From Sedimenticola hydrogenitrophicus (GTDB lineage Bacteria; Pseudomonadota; Gammaproteobacteria; Chromatiales; Chromatiaceae): a stretch of DNA of 41,660 nt. Positions 15,588 to 26,135 of the stretch are shown here, piece after piece. Every line of letters starts with the position of its first letter. Within the stretch, counting starts at the first letter, position 1. A program made the position numbers and the translations under genes. The notes below the pieces were generated by a model, which had not been told where the DNA came from, did not search any database, and worked only from the letters and a program-made list of their open reading frames with translations. The stretch covers positions 1 through 41,660 of the forward strand of contig NZ_JAQGEI010000044.1 in NCBI RefSeq assembly GCF_029017505.1. The letters are read 5' to 3'.

Positions 15588-16235
15588 ATGAGCACCAATG
15601 TATTGATCGTACCGGGGTACCACGGCAGCGGCGATGCCCATTGGCAGAGCTGGCTGGAGGCACGACTGCCACAGGCCCGTCGCGTCACCGGTATCGACTG
15701 GGAAGTACCTGCTCTATATCGCTGGGCGGAGGCCGTGATCAATGATTTGGATAACCCCCCCTACCCCAGCATCATTGTGGCGCATAGCTTCGGCTGCCTG
15801 GCCAGTGCGTTGGCGATCGCCCACCGCCCACGTCGCGTGGCGGGTGTTATTCTGGTGGCCCCTGCCGACCCGCAGCGCTTCGCCCTGTCGGGGCCGCGCA
15901 ATCCTGCGCAGCCCCGCGAACTCAGTATTGCCTGGTCTCTGCCGGAAAACGCGCTCAATACCCCCGGATTGGTCGTGGGTAGTCGCAATGATCCCTGGAT
16001 GAAGCTGCAACACGCCCACGCCTGGGCGAAACGTTGGGGACTGCCCTTGCATGATGCCGGTTCAGTGGGTCATATCAATGTCGATGCGGGTTTCGGCCCC
16101 TGGCCCTGGATTGAGCAGATCACAGCAGCTCTGTGCGAGAAGGTCGCATTGAGCCATGGAGCAACTCAACACTGGGGGCACGGTCACGAAGTGGCTCGTC
16201 ACTCCACAGCACCTATGCGGTTGCTCTATGCCTGA
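15588..16235 (+). CDS. RBBP9/YdeN-type alpha/beta hydrolase
   Basis: About 215 residues from the ATG at 15588 (start MSTNVLIVPGYHGSGDAHWQSWLE). An upstream ATG at 15573 would add five residues without a better ribosome site. The nucleophile Ser lies in VAHSFGC, the acid in SRNDPW and the His in GHINVDAGFGPWP, the usual catalytic triad order of the serine-hydrolase PF06821 family. Cytoplasmic, with no signal. Substrate unknown; its place inside the sulfate operon suggests hydrolysis of a sulfur ester or an accessory role, but this is inference. Confidence 0.88.
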   Translation: MSTNVLIVPGYHGSGDAHWQSWLEARLPQARRVTGIDWEVPALYRWAEAVINDLDNPPYPSIIVAHSFGCLASALAIAHRPRRVAGVILVAPADPQRFALSGPRNPAQPRELSIAWSLPENALNTPGLVVGSRNDPWMKLQHAHAWAKRWGLPLHDAGSVGHINVDAGFGPWPWIEQITAALCEKVALSHGATQHWGHGHEVARHSTAPMRLLYA

Positions 16236-16289
16236 ACGCAGCAATAAACCCTATTCGACACATTGCTTCATCGGAGGCTACCTACTCTC

Positions 16290-17156
16290 ATGACATTCAC
16301 ATCTCGATCCGCGCTACCCGGCTTCCACCTGGCGCTCGGATATACCTTGGTTTATCTCAGTCTGATCGTGCTGATTCCGTTGGCGGGCGTATTTTTTAAA
16401 GCCACCGAACTGGGTTTGGCGGAAATTTGGGCCATCCTTCGCTCCGAACGGGTCCTTAGCGCGCTGACACTCTCCTTTGGCACGGCGCTGATTGCCGCGG
16501 CCCTGAATGCGGTCTTCGGCACCCTGGTCGCCTGGGTATTCGTGCGCTACGACTTTCCCGGAAAACGCTTGTTCGACGCCATGATTGATCTGCCCTTTGC
16601 TTTGCCTACTGCGGTAGCGGGTATCGCACTGACCGCACTCTACGCCGGCAACGGTTGGGTCGGTCAATGGCTGGAGCCATTGGGTATCAAAATCGCGTTT
16701 ACCCAGGTTGGCATCATCATTGCTCTGCTCTTTATCGGCTTGCCGTTTGTTGTGCGCACCGTTGAACCGGTGTTGCGAGATATGGAAAAAGAACTGGAAG
16801 AAGCCGCTGCCTTGTTGGGCGCCAGCCGCTGGCAGACCATCCGTTTGGTGTTACTGCCCAGCCTGCTGCCCTCCCTGCTCACCGGCTTTGCCCTCGCCTT
16901 TGCCCGCGGCGTTGGCGAATACGGCTCGGTGATTTTTATCGCGGGCAACCTGCCCTATGTGTCGGAGATTGCGCCCCTGCTGATCGTGATACGACTGGAA
17001 GAATTCGACTACACCGGCGCCACCGTCGTCGCCGCAGCCATGCTGGTCATCGCCTTTGTGATGCTGTTTGTCATCAATGGCCTGCAGGCCTGGAGTAATC
17101 GCCACAAAGTCCGCAATCAGTCGCTGGCGTTGCCGGTGCAAGGAGCTAAACAATGA
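16290..17156 (+). CDS. cysT: Sulfate ABC transporter permease CysT
   Basis: A 288-residue inner-membrane permease with about six membrane spans and the ABC-contact EAA loop ([28 protein letters not shown]). Segments [19 protein letters not shown] and [16 protein letters not shown] are typical of CysT/CysU. ATG at 16290 is preceded by cggagg (16272-16277); a TTG at 16263 is not needed. Its stop overlaps the cysW start (ATGA). It forms the membrane pore with CysW. Confidence 0.95.
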   Translation: MTFTSRSALPGFHLALGYTLVYLSLIVLIPLAGVFFKATELGLAEIWAILRSERVLSALTLSFGTALIAAALNAVFGTLVAWVFVRYDFPGKRLFDAMIDLPFALPTAVAGIALTALYAGNGWVGQWLEPLGIKIAFTQVGIIIALLFIGLPFVVRTVEPVLRDMEKELEEAAALLGASRWQTIRLVLLPSLLPSLLTGFALAFARGVGEYGSVIFIAGNLPYVSEIAPLLIVIRLEEFDYTGATVVAAAMLVIAFVMLFVINGLQAWSNRHKVRNQSLALPVQGAKQ

Positions 17157-18019
17157 GCACGACCTTATCCGTCAAAGCCAACCACAGTGCCGTGACCGAA
17201 TCTGCTGGCATGCGCCAACTGCTGATCGCTGGTGCCCTGCTGTTTTTGCTGTTGTTTCTGTTGCTGCCGCTGATTTCTGTCTTTTTTGAAGCGCTGCGCA
17301 ATGGCATCGGCACCTATGCCGAGGCACTCACCGAGCCTGACGCCCTCGCCGCCGTCAAACTCACGCTGATAGCAGCGGGTATTTCGGTGCCGCTCAATCT
17401 GGTGTTCGGCGTTGCCGCCGCCTGGGCGGTGGCTAAGTTTGAGTTTCGCGGCAAAACGCTGCTGATTACCCTGATCGACTTGCCGTTTTCGGTATCCCCG
17501 GTGGTAGCGGGTCTGATCTATATACTAATGTTTGGCGCAAGTGGCTGGGCCGCGGGGCTGATCGCCGACACCAATATTCAGATCATTTTTGCCTTACCGG
17601 GTATCGTATTGGCGACAATTTTTGTGACCTTTCCGTTTGTGGCCAGGGAGTTGATCCCTCTCATGCAGGAACAGGGCACCGATGACGAACAGGCCGCACT
17701 CAGCCTGGGTGCCAATGGCTGGCAAACCTTCTGGCATGTGACCCTGCCCAATGTGCGCTGGGGCCTGCTGTATGGAGTATTGCTGTGTAATGCACGGGCG
17801 ATGGGTGAGTTTGGTGCGGTATCGGTAGTCTCCGGGCACATCCGCGGCGAGACCAACACCATGCCCCTGCATGTGGAGATTCTTTATAACGAATACAACT
17901 TCGCCGCCGCCTTCGCCATGGCCTCGGTACTCGCATCGCTGGCCTTGCTGACCCTGGGCCTGAAATCACTGCTGGAAACACGCCACGGTGAAGCCTTGTC
18001 GCAGAGCCATAAACACTGA
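17153..18019 (+). CDS. cysW: Sulfate ABC transporter permease CysW
   Basis: A 288-residue inner-membrane permease with six predicted spans. It has [20 protein letters not shown], the EAA-type loop [31 protein letters not shown] and the family segment [37 protein letters not shown], all characteristic of CysW. It pairs with CysT and CysA. The ATG overlaps the cysT stop by 4 bases. Confidence 0.96.
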   Translation: MSTTLSVKANHSAVTESAGMRQLLIAGALLFLLLFLLLPLISVFFEALRNGIGTYAEALTEPDALAAVKLTLIAAGISVPLNLVFGVAAAWAVAKFEFRGKTLLITLIDLPFSVSPVVAGLIYILMFGASGWAAGLIADTNIQIIFALPGIVLATIFVTFPFVARELIPLMQEQGTDDEQAALSLGANGWQTFWHVTLPNVRWGLLYGVLLCNARAMGEFGAVSVVSGHIRGETNTMPLHVEILYNEYNFAAAFAMASVLASLALLTLGLKSLLETRHGEALSQSHKH

Positions 18020-18054
18020 CCAACAGATACTGATTGATTTTTGAGGACACTATA

Positions 18055-19170
18055 ATGGATATCACACTGAACACTATCGACAAGCAGTTCGGTCAGTTCA
18101 AGGCGCTGGACAACATTGATCTGCATATTGAATCCGGTGAATTGATCGCCCTGCTGGGGCCATCGGGTTCAGGCAAAACCACACTGCTGCGAATTATCGC
18201 CGGCCTGGAATTTGCCGATGGCGGCGGGGTGTACTTTGGTGGTGAGGACGTCGTCGCGATCCCACTGCGCAAACGTCAGATCGGGTTTGTGTTTCAGCAC
18301 TATGCCTTATTCAAGCACATGACCGTGCGGGACAATGTCAGCTTCGGCCTCCGGGTTCGCAAGGGCGAGATACGCCCCGACAAAGCAGCCATCCGTCGCC
18401 GTGCTGACGAATTGCTGGACCTGGTACAACTGTCGGAACTGGGCGACCGCTACCCCCACCAACTATCCGGCGGCCAGCGCCAACGCGTGGCACTGGCCCG
18501 AGCATTGGCCATCGAGCCCAAAGTCCTGTTGCTGGACGAACCCTTCGGCGCTCTCGACGCCAAAGTCCGCAAGGAATTGCGGCAGTGGTTGCGTGAGCTG
18601 CACCAGAAGACGGGGGTCACCACCCTGTTCGTCACCCACGATCAGGAGGAAGCGTTGGAGCTGGCGGATAGAGTGGTCATCATGAGCGGTGGAAAAATTG
18701 CCCAAGTTGGCAGTGTCGATGAAGTCTATGAACGACCTGCATCGCCGCTGGTATTCGATTTTCTCGGTAGTACCAATCGCATTCCCGCAAAGTTGCAGGA
18801 TGACCACCTCATCGTTGGCGGCCAACAGATCGTCCGCTACAACGGCAATCAAACCGGTAACGTTACCATCTATGTGAGACCGGGTGATTTGCGTGTAGCC
18901 GGCACCAGAGATATCGGACTAGATGCCACTGTTCTGAACGTACAGCGAACGGGGCCGATAGTCAGAGCGACCGTGGAAATCCCATCCACGGGCCAACGCC
19001 TTTCCGTTGAAATGCCGCACCTGCATCACGACGTGAAACAGTTGATCCCCAAACAGACTCTGCGTCTGCGATTGATGCAATTCAGCGTCTTCGCTGCCGA
19101 ACCCGATTTGATCAGCGAGAGTATTATAGCGCCCCACCTGATAGGGCGGGAACGGTTAAGACAGGCGTAA
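18055..19170 (+). CDS. cysA: Sulfate/thiosulfate import ATPase CysA
   Basis: A 371-residue ABC ATPase. Walker [10 protein letters not shown] is at residues 35-43, Q-loop at FQHYALF, signature [15 protein letters not shown], Walker [12 protein letters not shown] and His switch THDQEEA. The C-terminal 120 residues form the TOBE-like regulatory part found in CysA ([14 protein letters not shown] segment). ATG at 18055 follows gagga at good spacing. It powers CysTW and is the last gene of the operon. Confidence 0.96.
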   Translation: MDITLNTIDKQFGQFKALDNIDLHIESGELIALLGPSGSGKTTLLRIIAGLEFADGGGVYFGGEDVVAIPLRKRQIGFVFQHYALFKHMTVRDNVSFGLRVRKGEIRPDKAAIRRRADELLDLVQLSELGDRYPHQLSGGQRQRVALARALAIEPKVLLLDEPFGALDAKVRKELRQWLRELHQKTGVTTLFVTHDQEEALELADRVVIMSGGKIAQVGSVDEVYERPASPLVFDFLGSTNRIPAKLQDDHLIVGGQQIVRYNGNQTGNVTIYVRPGDLRVAGTRDIGLDATVLNVQRTGPIVRATVEIPSTGQRLSVEMPHLHHDVKQLIPKQTLRLRLMQFSVFAAEPDLISESIIAPHLIGRERLRQA

Positions 19171-19476
19171 TAATTGGCAACAGGTAGGTACGTAATGATG
19201 GACACTTTTACGTACCTCTCTGAAAACGAAAACCGAAAATAATCAGGGTTTTACTTGGTGATCTTCTTAATCACTCTGCCTTCGAAAAACACTCTGGAAA
19301 CAACAAATCTTTATCTAGCACGCAACCCACGCCTTAACCTGACCAATTCCGCCTGGATACCTTAGCTGGATTAATTATGCAAAGGTTGCACAGAGAAACT
19401 AATTCTTATTGATAATGTAATCCAGACGATCAACGACACAAAATTATCCTATTAAAAACAATAGTTTGTATAAAGA
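19171..19476 (+). other. Intergenic stretch between cysA and guaA, with 3' hairpin
   Basis: aggtacgtaa (19186-19195) pairs perfectly with ttacgtacct (19208-19217) 16 bases after the cysA stop. There is no T run, so it is a possible 3' hairpin rather than a clear Rho-independent terminator. The remaining bases up to the guaA stop are AT-rich with no gene. They lack the ATACCAT arm repeats seen left of the other two guaA-type cores. Confidence 0.5.
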
Positions 19477-19491
19477 CTACTCCCACTCGAT
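19477..19491. other. Chromosomal attachment core in the 3' end of guaA
   Basis: ctactcccactcgat is the complement of the last four guaA sense codons plus stop (I-E-W-E-stop). It is identical to 3498-3512, and 14 of its bases recur at sites A and C. The guaA 3' end is a known insertion point for integrase-encoding islands. The core keeps the guaA reading frame and stop intact. Confidence 0.75.
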
Positions 19492-21060
19492 GGTCGCCGG
19501 GGGCTTACTGGAGATGTCGTAGGCCACCCGGGAGATACCGGTCACCTCGTTGATGATGCGCCGCGACACCAGCTCCAGGAACTCAAACGGCAGATGGGCA
19601 AAGCGGGCGGTCATGAAATCCACCGTCTCCACGGCACGTAGCGACACCACGTACTCGTAACGACGCGCGTCTCCCACCACGCCCACCGATTTCACCGGCA
19701 GGAACACGGCGAACGCCTGGCTCACCTGGTCGTAGAGGTCGTGGTTGCGCAACTCCTGGATGAAGATGTGATCCGCCTGGCGCAGCAGGTCGGCGTAGGA
19801 CTTCTTCACCTCGCCGAGGATACGCACCCCCAGGCCGGGACCCGGGAACGGATGGCGGTAGACCATCTCGGAGGGCAATCCCAGCTCGACGCCGATCTTG
19901 CGCACCTCATCCTTGAACAGCTCGCGTAGCGGCTCCACCAGCTGCAGCTTCATGTAGTCGGGCAGGCCGCCTACGTTGTGATGCGACTTGATGACGTGGG
20001 CCTTGCCCGATTTGGCACCGGCCGATTCGATCACGTCGGGATAGATGGTCCCCTGGGCCAGGTACTCGACCCCTTGGATCCTGGTCGCCTCCTCTTCGAA
20101 GATGTCGATGAACAGGTTGCCGATGATCTTGCGCTTCTTCTCCGGATCGCTCTCGCCGGCCAGGGCGTTGAGGAAACGCTCCTCGGCATCGACCCGGATC
20201 ACCTTCACACCCATGTGCTGGGCAAAGGTGGCCATCACCTGATCCCCCTCGTGCAACCGCAGCAGGCCGTTATCGACAAAGATGCAGGTGAGCCGGTCAC
20301 CGATCGCCTTGTGCAGCATGGCCGCCACCACCGAGGAGTCGACTCCGCCGGAGAGCCCCAGCAGCACCTTGCCCTCCGTCCCCACTTGCGCACGGACCTG
20401 GTCGATGCTGTCCTGGATAATGCTGGCCGGGTTCCACAACGCCTCGCAGCCGCAGATCTCGAACAGGAAACGCTCGAGGATACGCCCACCCTGACGGGTG
20501 TGGGTCACCTCCGGGTGGAACTGGATGCCGTAGAAACCGCGCGCCTCGTCGGCCATGCCGGCCAGCGGTGCGTTGTCGGTCTCGGCAATCACCGTGAAGC
20601 CTTCCGGCAGCACCTCGACCCGGTCACCGTGACTCATCCAGACGTCCAGCAGGCCATAGCCTTCGGAAGTCGTATGATCCTCGATATCCCGCAGCAGCTT
20701 TGAGTGCCCCCGGGCGCGCACTTGGGCATAGCCATACTCATGGGCCTCGGAGCCGGCCACCTTGCCCCCCAACTGCGCCGCCATGGTCTGCATGCCGTAA
20801 CAGATACCCAGCACCGGCACCCCCAGTTCGAACACCAGGGCGGGGGCACGCGGGGTATCCTCGGCCGTCACCGACTCCGGCCCACCGGAGAGGATGATCC
20901 CGCTGGGATGCTGTTCCCGGATGGCCGTTTCGCAGTTGTCATAAGGCCAGATTTCGCAATAGACACCGGCCTCACGCACCCGCCGGGCGATCAGCTGGGT
21001 GTACTGGGAACCAAAATCGAGGATGAGGATGCGGTGAGCGTGGATATCCTGATTCGTCAT
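19477..21060 (-). CDS. guaA: GMP synthase (glutamine-hydrolysing)
   Basis: A 527-residue enzyme that converts XMP to GMP using glutamine and ATP. The class I amidotransferase domain covers about residues 10-205, with nucleophile Cys in GICYGMQ and the His/Glu pair in [11 protein letters not shown]. The PP-loop ATP pyrophosphatase motif [10 protein letters not shown] is near residue 235. The C-terminal dimerisation domain ends in PPATIEWE. Full length. ATG at 21060, preceded by ggaa. Second gene of guaB-guaA, 113 bases after guaB. Its last codons serve as the integration core of the island array. Confidence 0.98.
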   Translation of the reverse strand: MTNQDIHAHRILILDFGSQYTQLIARRVREAGVYCEIWPYDNCETAIREQHPSGIILSGGPESVTAEDTPRAPALVFELGVPVLGICYGMQTMAAQLGGKVAGSEAHEYGYAQVRARGHSKLLRDIEDHTTSEGYGLLDVWMSHGDRVEVLPEGFTVIAETDNAPLAGMADEARGFYGIQFHPEVTHTRQGGRILERFLFEICGCEALWNPASIIQDSIDQVRAQVGTEGKVLLGLSGGVDSSVVAAMLHKAIGDRLTCIFVDNGLLRLHEGDQVMATFAQHMGVKVIRVDAEERFLNALAGESDPEKKRKIIGNLFIDIFEEEATRIQGVEYLAQGTIYPDVIESAGAKSGKAHVIKSHHNVGGLPDYMKLQLVEPLRELFKDEVRKIGVELGLPSEMVYRHPFPGPGLGVRILGEVKKSYADLLRQADHIFIQELRNHDLYDQVSQAFAVFLPVKSVGVVGDARRYEYVVSLRAVETVDFMTARFAHLPFEFLELVSRRIINEVTGISRVAYDISSKPPATIEWE

Positions 21061-21100
21061 AATCTATATTCCAAATTCCAATCGTGCTGAAACGAAAGAA

Positions 21101-21149
21101 CCGCAGAGCGGTGGCGAAGCCTGGTAGGCTGCCAGCCACCGGTCTGCGG
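21101..21149 (-). promoter_or_regulatory. Intercistronic hairpin between guaB and guaA
   Basis: ccgcagagcggtggc (21101-21115) and gccaccggtctgcgg (21135-21149) pair over 15 bases with one mismatch, and the flanking gaa/ttc extends the stem. No T run follows. It may tune guaA relative to guaB or protect the transcript; a terminator role is unlikely because guaA follows. Confidence 0.5.
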
Positions 21150-21173
21150 CTTCCCATGGGTCTTGTGCGACAA

Positions 21174-22709
<1,536 letters not shown>

Positions 22710-22740
22710 TCAAATTAACATTTATTTACCAGAATACCCA

Positions 22741-22930
22741 TCTAACGCAGCGGTACCCAGGAAACCTATTAGCCGCGAGGCGTGGTGCAAGAGGAGTGGT
22801 ACAGGGATGTACCGATACCGGAGCCGAGGACGCAATGTACTGTTTACGGACCTAAGGATGGAATGAACGCGAATAAGGTAATTCCAACAACGCCGGGGTA
22901 GGATGCGGTTCATTCTTGCACCACTCCCCA
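22741..22930. repeat. Dispersed intergenic repeat between guaB and xseA
   Basis: The divergent guaB-xseA gap holds no gene. gaggagtggtacagggatgtaccg (split at 22791-22814) and aaggatggaatgaacgcg (about 22854-22871) match, in inverted orientation, a unit at about 30826-30874 between hisS and rodZ. gtaggatgcggtt (about 22898) resembles the start of the palindromes at 37347 and 39299. This points to a family of dispersed intergenic repeats. Confidence 0.55.
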
Positions 22931-23029
22931 CCCAACGAAACTGGCGCAAACTGAAAATCAATGAGTTAGGCTCAAGTTCTTGATGAGCGATTCAGAATAG
23001 AATTGGGCGATACGGCATTTTTTAGACCT

Positions 23030-24388
23030 ATGCATGATTCAGAAGCAAATTTCCAGCGGGACATCTACAGCGTATCCCGCCTCAACAGTGAGGTCCGGAC
23101 GGTACTGGAGGGAAGTTTTCCGTTGCTCTGGGTGGAAGGGGAGATATCCAACCTGGCCCGCCCCGCCTCCGGGCACATCTACTTCACCCTCAAGGATCCC
23201 CATGCCCAGGTGCGCTGTGCCATGTTCCGGATGAAGCGCCAGCTGCTGCGCTTCCAGCCGGAAAACGGCCTCAAGGTGCTGATCCGGGCTCGGGTCGGGC
23301 TCTACGAGGGACGCGGCGAATTCCAACTGGTGGCGGAGCACATGGAGCCGGCCGGTGAAGGCGACCTGCAGCAGGCCTTCGAGGCGCTGAAATTCAAGCT
23401 GCAGCAGGAGGGCCTGTTCGACAGCGCGCATAAGCGGGCCCTGCCCCTGCTACCGAAACGGATCGGCGTCGTCACCTCCCCCAGCGGCGCCGCCATTCGC
23501 GATGTGCTGAGCGTGCTGCGGCGACGCCTGCCCGCCGTACCGGTGCTGATCTATCCGGTCGCGGTGCAGGGCGAGGAGGCGCCGCGCTCGATTATCAACA
23601 CCCTGCGACTGGCGGAGCAGCGGCAGGATTGCGATCTGTTGATACTGACCCGGGGCGGCGGCTCGCTGGAAGACCTGATGGCGTTCAACGATGAGGGGGT
23701 CGCCCGCAGCATCCACGCCCTCACCATCCCGGTGATCTCGGCGGTCGGACACGAGGTGGACTTTACCATTGCCGATTTCGTGGCCGACCGGCGCGCTCCC
23801 ACACCCTCGGTGGCGGCGGAGCTGGCGACACCGGACCGACTGGAAGTCCTGGACCGGCTCAACGCCCTGCAACGCCGGATCGGCCTGGGGACCCGGCGCC
23901 ACCTGGCCAGCAGCAACCAGGCCCTGCAGGCGCTTGTTAAGCGGCTTGAACGGGCGCACCCGGGTATCCGCCTGCAACAGCGCCAGCAGTACCTGGATGA
24001 GCTGGGGCCGCATCTGCTCCGTTGTATCCGCAGCCGGCTGACGCAGGACACCGCCAGGCTCGGTCTGCTGGCGAGCCGGCTGCGTGCGGTCACGCCCGGC
24101 CACCGGCTCAACCGGCAGCAGGAACTGCTGCACGGACTCAGGCATCGACTCGACCTGGCCCTGGGCGCCAGCCTGCGCGCCAAGCAGCACCGCCTCGGCT
24201 CGGCCAGCGGCACGCTCAACGCCCTGAGCCCCCTGGCCACCTTGCAGCGCGGTTACTCCATCACCCGGCTGCTGCCGGAGCGAACGCTGCTGCAGGATGC
24301 CGGCCAGGTACAGCGCGGCGACCGGCTGGAGACCCGGGTGGCCAACGGCACCATCATCTCCACCGTGGACACGACGGTGGAAAATTAA
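23030..24388 (+). CDS. xseA: Exodeoxyribonuclease VII large subunit
   Basis: A 452-residue protein. The N-terminal OB-fold (about 20-115) includes LWVEGEISNLARPASGHIYFTLKD and RCAMFR. The catalytic region holds KRIGVVTSPSGAAIRDVL, LILTRGGGSLEDLMAFNDE and ISAVGHEVDFTIADFVADRRAPTPSVAAE, followed by a long coiled coil (about 270-400) and a C-terminal LxxLxRGYSI motif. With XseB it degrades single-stranded DNA from both ends. The start is set at ATG 23030 (MHDSEANFQRD); a TTG at 23003 is possible. It is divergent from guaB, a common arrangement in this class. Confidence 0.96.
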   Translation: MHDSEANFQRDIYSVSRLNSEVRTVLEGSFPLLWVEGEISNLARPASGHIYFTLKDPHAQVRCAMFRMKRQLLRFQPENGLKVLIRARVGLYEGRGEFQLVAEHMEPAGEGDLQQAFEALKFKLQQEGLFDSAHKRALPLLPKRIGVVTSPSGAAIRDVLSVLRRRLPAVPVLIYPVAVQGEEAPRSIINTLRLAEQRQDCDLLILTRGGGSLEDLMAFNDEGVARSIHALTIPVISAVGHEVDFTIADFVADRRAPTPSVAAELATPDRLEVLDRLNALQRRIGLGTRRHLASSNQALQALVKRLERAHPGIRLQQRQQYLDELGPHLLRCIRSRLTQDTARLGLLASRLRAVTPGHRLNRQQELLHGLRHRLDLALGASLRAKQHRLGSASGTLNALSPLATLQRGYSITRLLPERTLLQDAGQVQRGDRLETRVANGTIISTVDTTVEN

Positions 24389-24727
24389 ATTAGTTGCCAT
24401 TGTAACTTATAAGGCGGGGTAGGCACCTTTTTTGTGGCCGCACGAAGCGCTCGACACCACCCCGAATTCCGCCCGTCTTGGGCTGTGCGCCGGTTAGGAG
24501 TGAACCACGGATAGACACGGATAAACACGGATTTTTGGTTAAGTTTGGTTAAGTAAGCATCGCAACTTCGGCGTGCCTATCAATTTCGAGCGATGCGGTT
24601 CGTTTCACTCACCGCGACCTGGCCCACTGCCGGCGCCGGCAACACGCCCTATTCCCTACCGAAAAAACGCTTATTTGTTTCATGTGTAACTATTGCGTTA
24701 GCGATCAAAACCGGATATGAATGTCAC
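24389..24727. repeat. Gene-free stretch with short direct repeats
   Basis: No credible gene. Around 24500-24535 there are three tandem variants of acacggata (cacggatagacacggataa then acacggat), a common bacterial intergenic repeat type. At 24537-24555, ggttaagtttggttaagt is a short tandem repeat. Open reading continues upstream of the transporter start but reads as low-quality protein. Confidence 0.45.
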
Positions 24728-25966
24728 ATGATCTCGCCAAAGTCCCTGTTCGCCACCGCCATCATCGCCTTACTCGTGGCGATCGGCCCGCTCTCCACCG
24801 ACATGTACCTGCCGGCCTTCCCGCTGCTGATGCAGGTTTTCAACGCCGATATCAACCAGGTTCAGCAGACCCTGAGCATCTTTCTGGTCGGCTTCGCCCT
24901 GGCCCAGCTGATCTACGGCCCGCTGTCCGACCGCTTCGGCAGAAAGCCCGTACTGATGGCGGGCCTGCTGCTGTTTCTGCTGAGCAGCCTGGCCATTGTG
25001 TTTGCCGAATCGATCGCCTCCCTCTCCGCCCTGCGCCTGCTCCAGGCGATCGGCGGCAGCGCCGGCCCGGTGCTGGGGCGCGCCATGGTGCGGGATATCC
25101 ATGGCCCCCGGGAGTCCGCCCGCCTGCTCTCCTATATCGGCACCGCCATGGCCGTGGCCCCGGCCGCCGCCCCCATCCTGGGCGGATACATGACCATATG
25201 GTTCGGCTGGCAGTCGATCTTCCTGTTCCTTGCCGCCTATGGCGTCATCGGGGTCGTGCTGCTAGGGACGCGCATCCCGGAGACCGCTCCGCCGGGCAGT
25301 CATCACATCATGACGGTCGGCAATTTGTTGAAAAACTACGGTATTCTGCTGAAACATCCGACCTGGCGCTGGTACACCCTGACCTGCAGCTTTGTGTTTG
25401 CCGGGCTGTTCTCGTTCCTTTCCGGATCCTCCTTCGTCATTATCGACTTTCTCGGCTTCAAGGAGGAGCAGTTCGGACTCTTCTTCGCCTTGGTGGTGGC
25501 CGGCTTCATGATCGGTACGCTGATCGGCGGACGGCTGGTGCGCAGTGTCGGTATCAACCGGCTGCTGGGTTACGGTTCGATCATCGCCGCCACAGGGGGC
25601 GTCAGCATGCTGCTCTTTGCCCTGGCCGAGGTACACCACGTGGCAGCGATTGTACTGCCGCAGATGTTCTATATGATCGGCGTCGGCATCGTCATGCCGC
25701 AGGCGATGGCGGGGGCGCTGGCCCCGTTTCCGCACATGGCCGGCACCTCCTCCGCATTACTCGGCTTCATCCAGATGTCGGTGGCCGCCTGTATCGGCGT
25801 GCTGGTGGGGCATTATCACGACGGTTCGCCGTTTTCCATGGCACTCTCCATTGCCCTGATGGGGATCTTCACCCTGATCAGTTTTCTGCGCCTCAGTCGG
25901 CTTGATCACACCGAGGAAGATGATGATGACGAAGATGACGGGGTGGAGCCGTCCGGCATTCTGTAG
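24728..25966 (+). CDS. Bcr/CflA-family multidrug efflux transporter (MFS)
   Basis: A 412-residue inner-membrane major facilitator with 12 predicted spans. The family opening GPLSTDMYLPAFPLL and the MFS loop 2-3 motif YGPLSDRFGRKPVLM are present, as is RLLQAIGGSAGPVLGRAMVRD in the antiporter motif region. It is expected to export drugs or metabolites with proton exchange. The ATG at 24728 directly precedes the first membrane span; upstream in-frame starts add an unlikely leader. The C-terminus ends in an unusually acidic tail (EEDDDDEDDG). Monocistronic and convergent with der. Confidence 0.93.
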   Translation: MISPKSLFATAIIALLVAIGPLSTDMYLPAFPLLMQVFNADINQVQQTLSIFLVGFALAQLIYGPLSDRFGRKPVLMAGLLLFLLSSLAIVFAESIASLSALRLLQAIGGSAGPVLGRAMVRDIHGPRESARLLSYIGTAMAVAPAAAPILGGYMTIWFGWQSIFLFLAAYGVIGVVLLGTRIPETAPPGSHHIMTVGNLLKNYGILLKHPTWRWYTLTCSFVFAGLFSFLSGSSFVIIDFLGFKEEQFGLFFALVVAGFMIGTLIGGRLVRSVGINRLLGYGSIIAATGGVSMLLFALAEVHHVAAIVLPQMFYMIGVGIVMPQAMAGALAPFPHMAGTSSALLGFIQMSVAACIGVLVGHYHDGSPFSMALSIALMGIFTLISFLRLSRLDHTEEDDDDEDDGVEPSGIL

Positions 25967-26011
25967 CGGTGAACGCCCCCGGGCCGAAATCGCGGTGAAT
26001 TTCCTAGTGCG

Positions 26012-26044
26012 GTAGGTTGGGGTTCGTTCCTCACCCCAACCTAC
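26012..26044. terminator. Palindromic repeat between convergent transporter and der genes
   Basis: gtaggttggggt (26012-26023) and accccaacctac (26033-26044) form a perfect 12-bp stem with a 9-base loop. Lying between two convergent genes it could stop transcription from either side, although no clear T run follows. The sequence is of the gtaggttggggt repeat type found widely in gammaproteobacteria. Confidence 0.5.
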
Positions 26045-26073
26045 AAGCTGTTACCCCGCACCGAATCATCCGC

Positions 26074-26096
26074 GTGGGCACAAAAAACGTGCCCAC
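26074..26096. repeat. Second palindrome in the transporter-der gap
   Basis: gtgggcac (26074-26081) and gtgcccac (26089-26096) flank aaaaaac. This is a compact hairpin next to the larger palindrome at 26012-26044. Confidence 0.5.
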
Positions 26097-26135
26097 CCTG
26101 CGAATTAACAGGATATTGTGGTCGCCAGATGCCAG

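Noticed and set aside
19218..19476. Possible integrase remnant or arm repeats next to guaA
   Set aside because: No ATACCAT heptamers and no open frame of useful length were found in this stretch.
22722..22961. Minus-strand open frame in the guaB-xseA gap
   Set aside because: It is made of the dispersed palindromic repeat and lacks a ribosome site or domain.
24721..25905. 394-residue frame overlapping the MFS transporter on the same strand
   Set aside because: The composition is Arg/His/Pro-rich in a +1 frame, while the other frame encodes a complete 12-span transporter.
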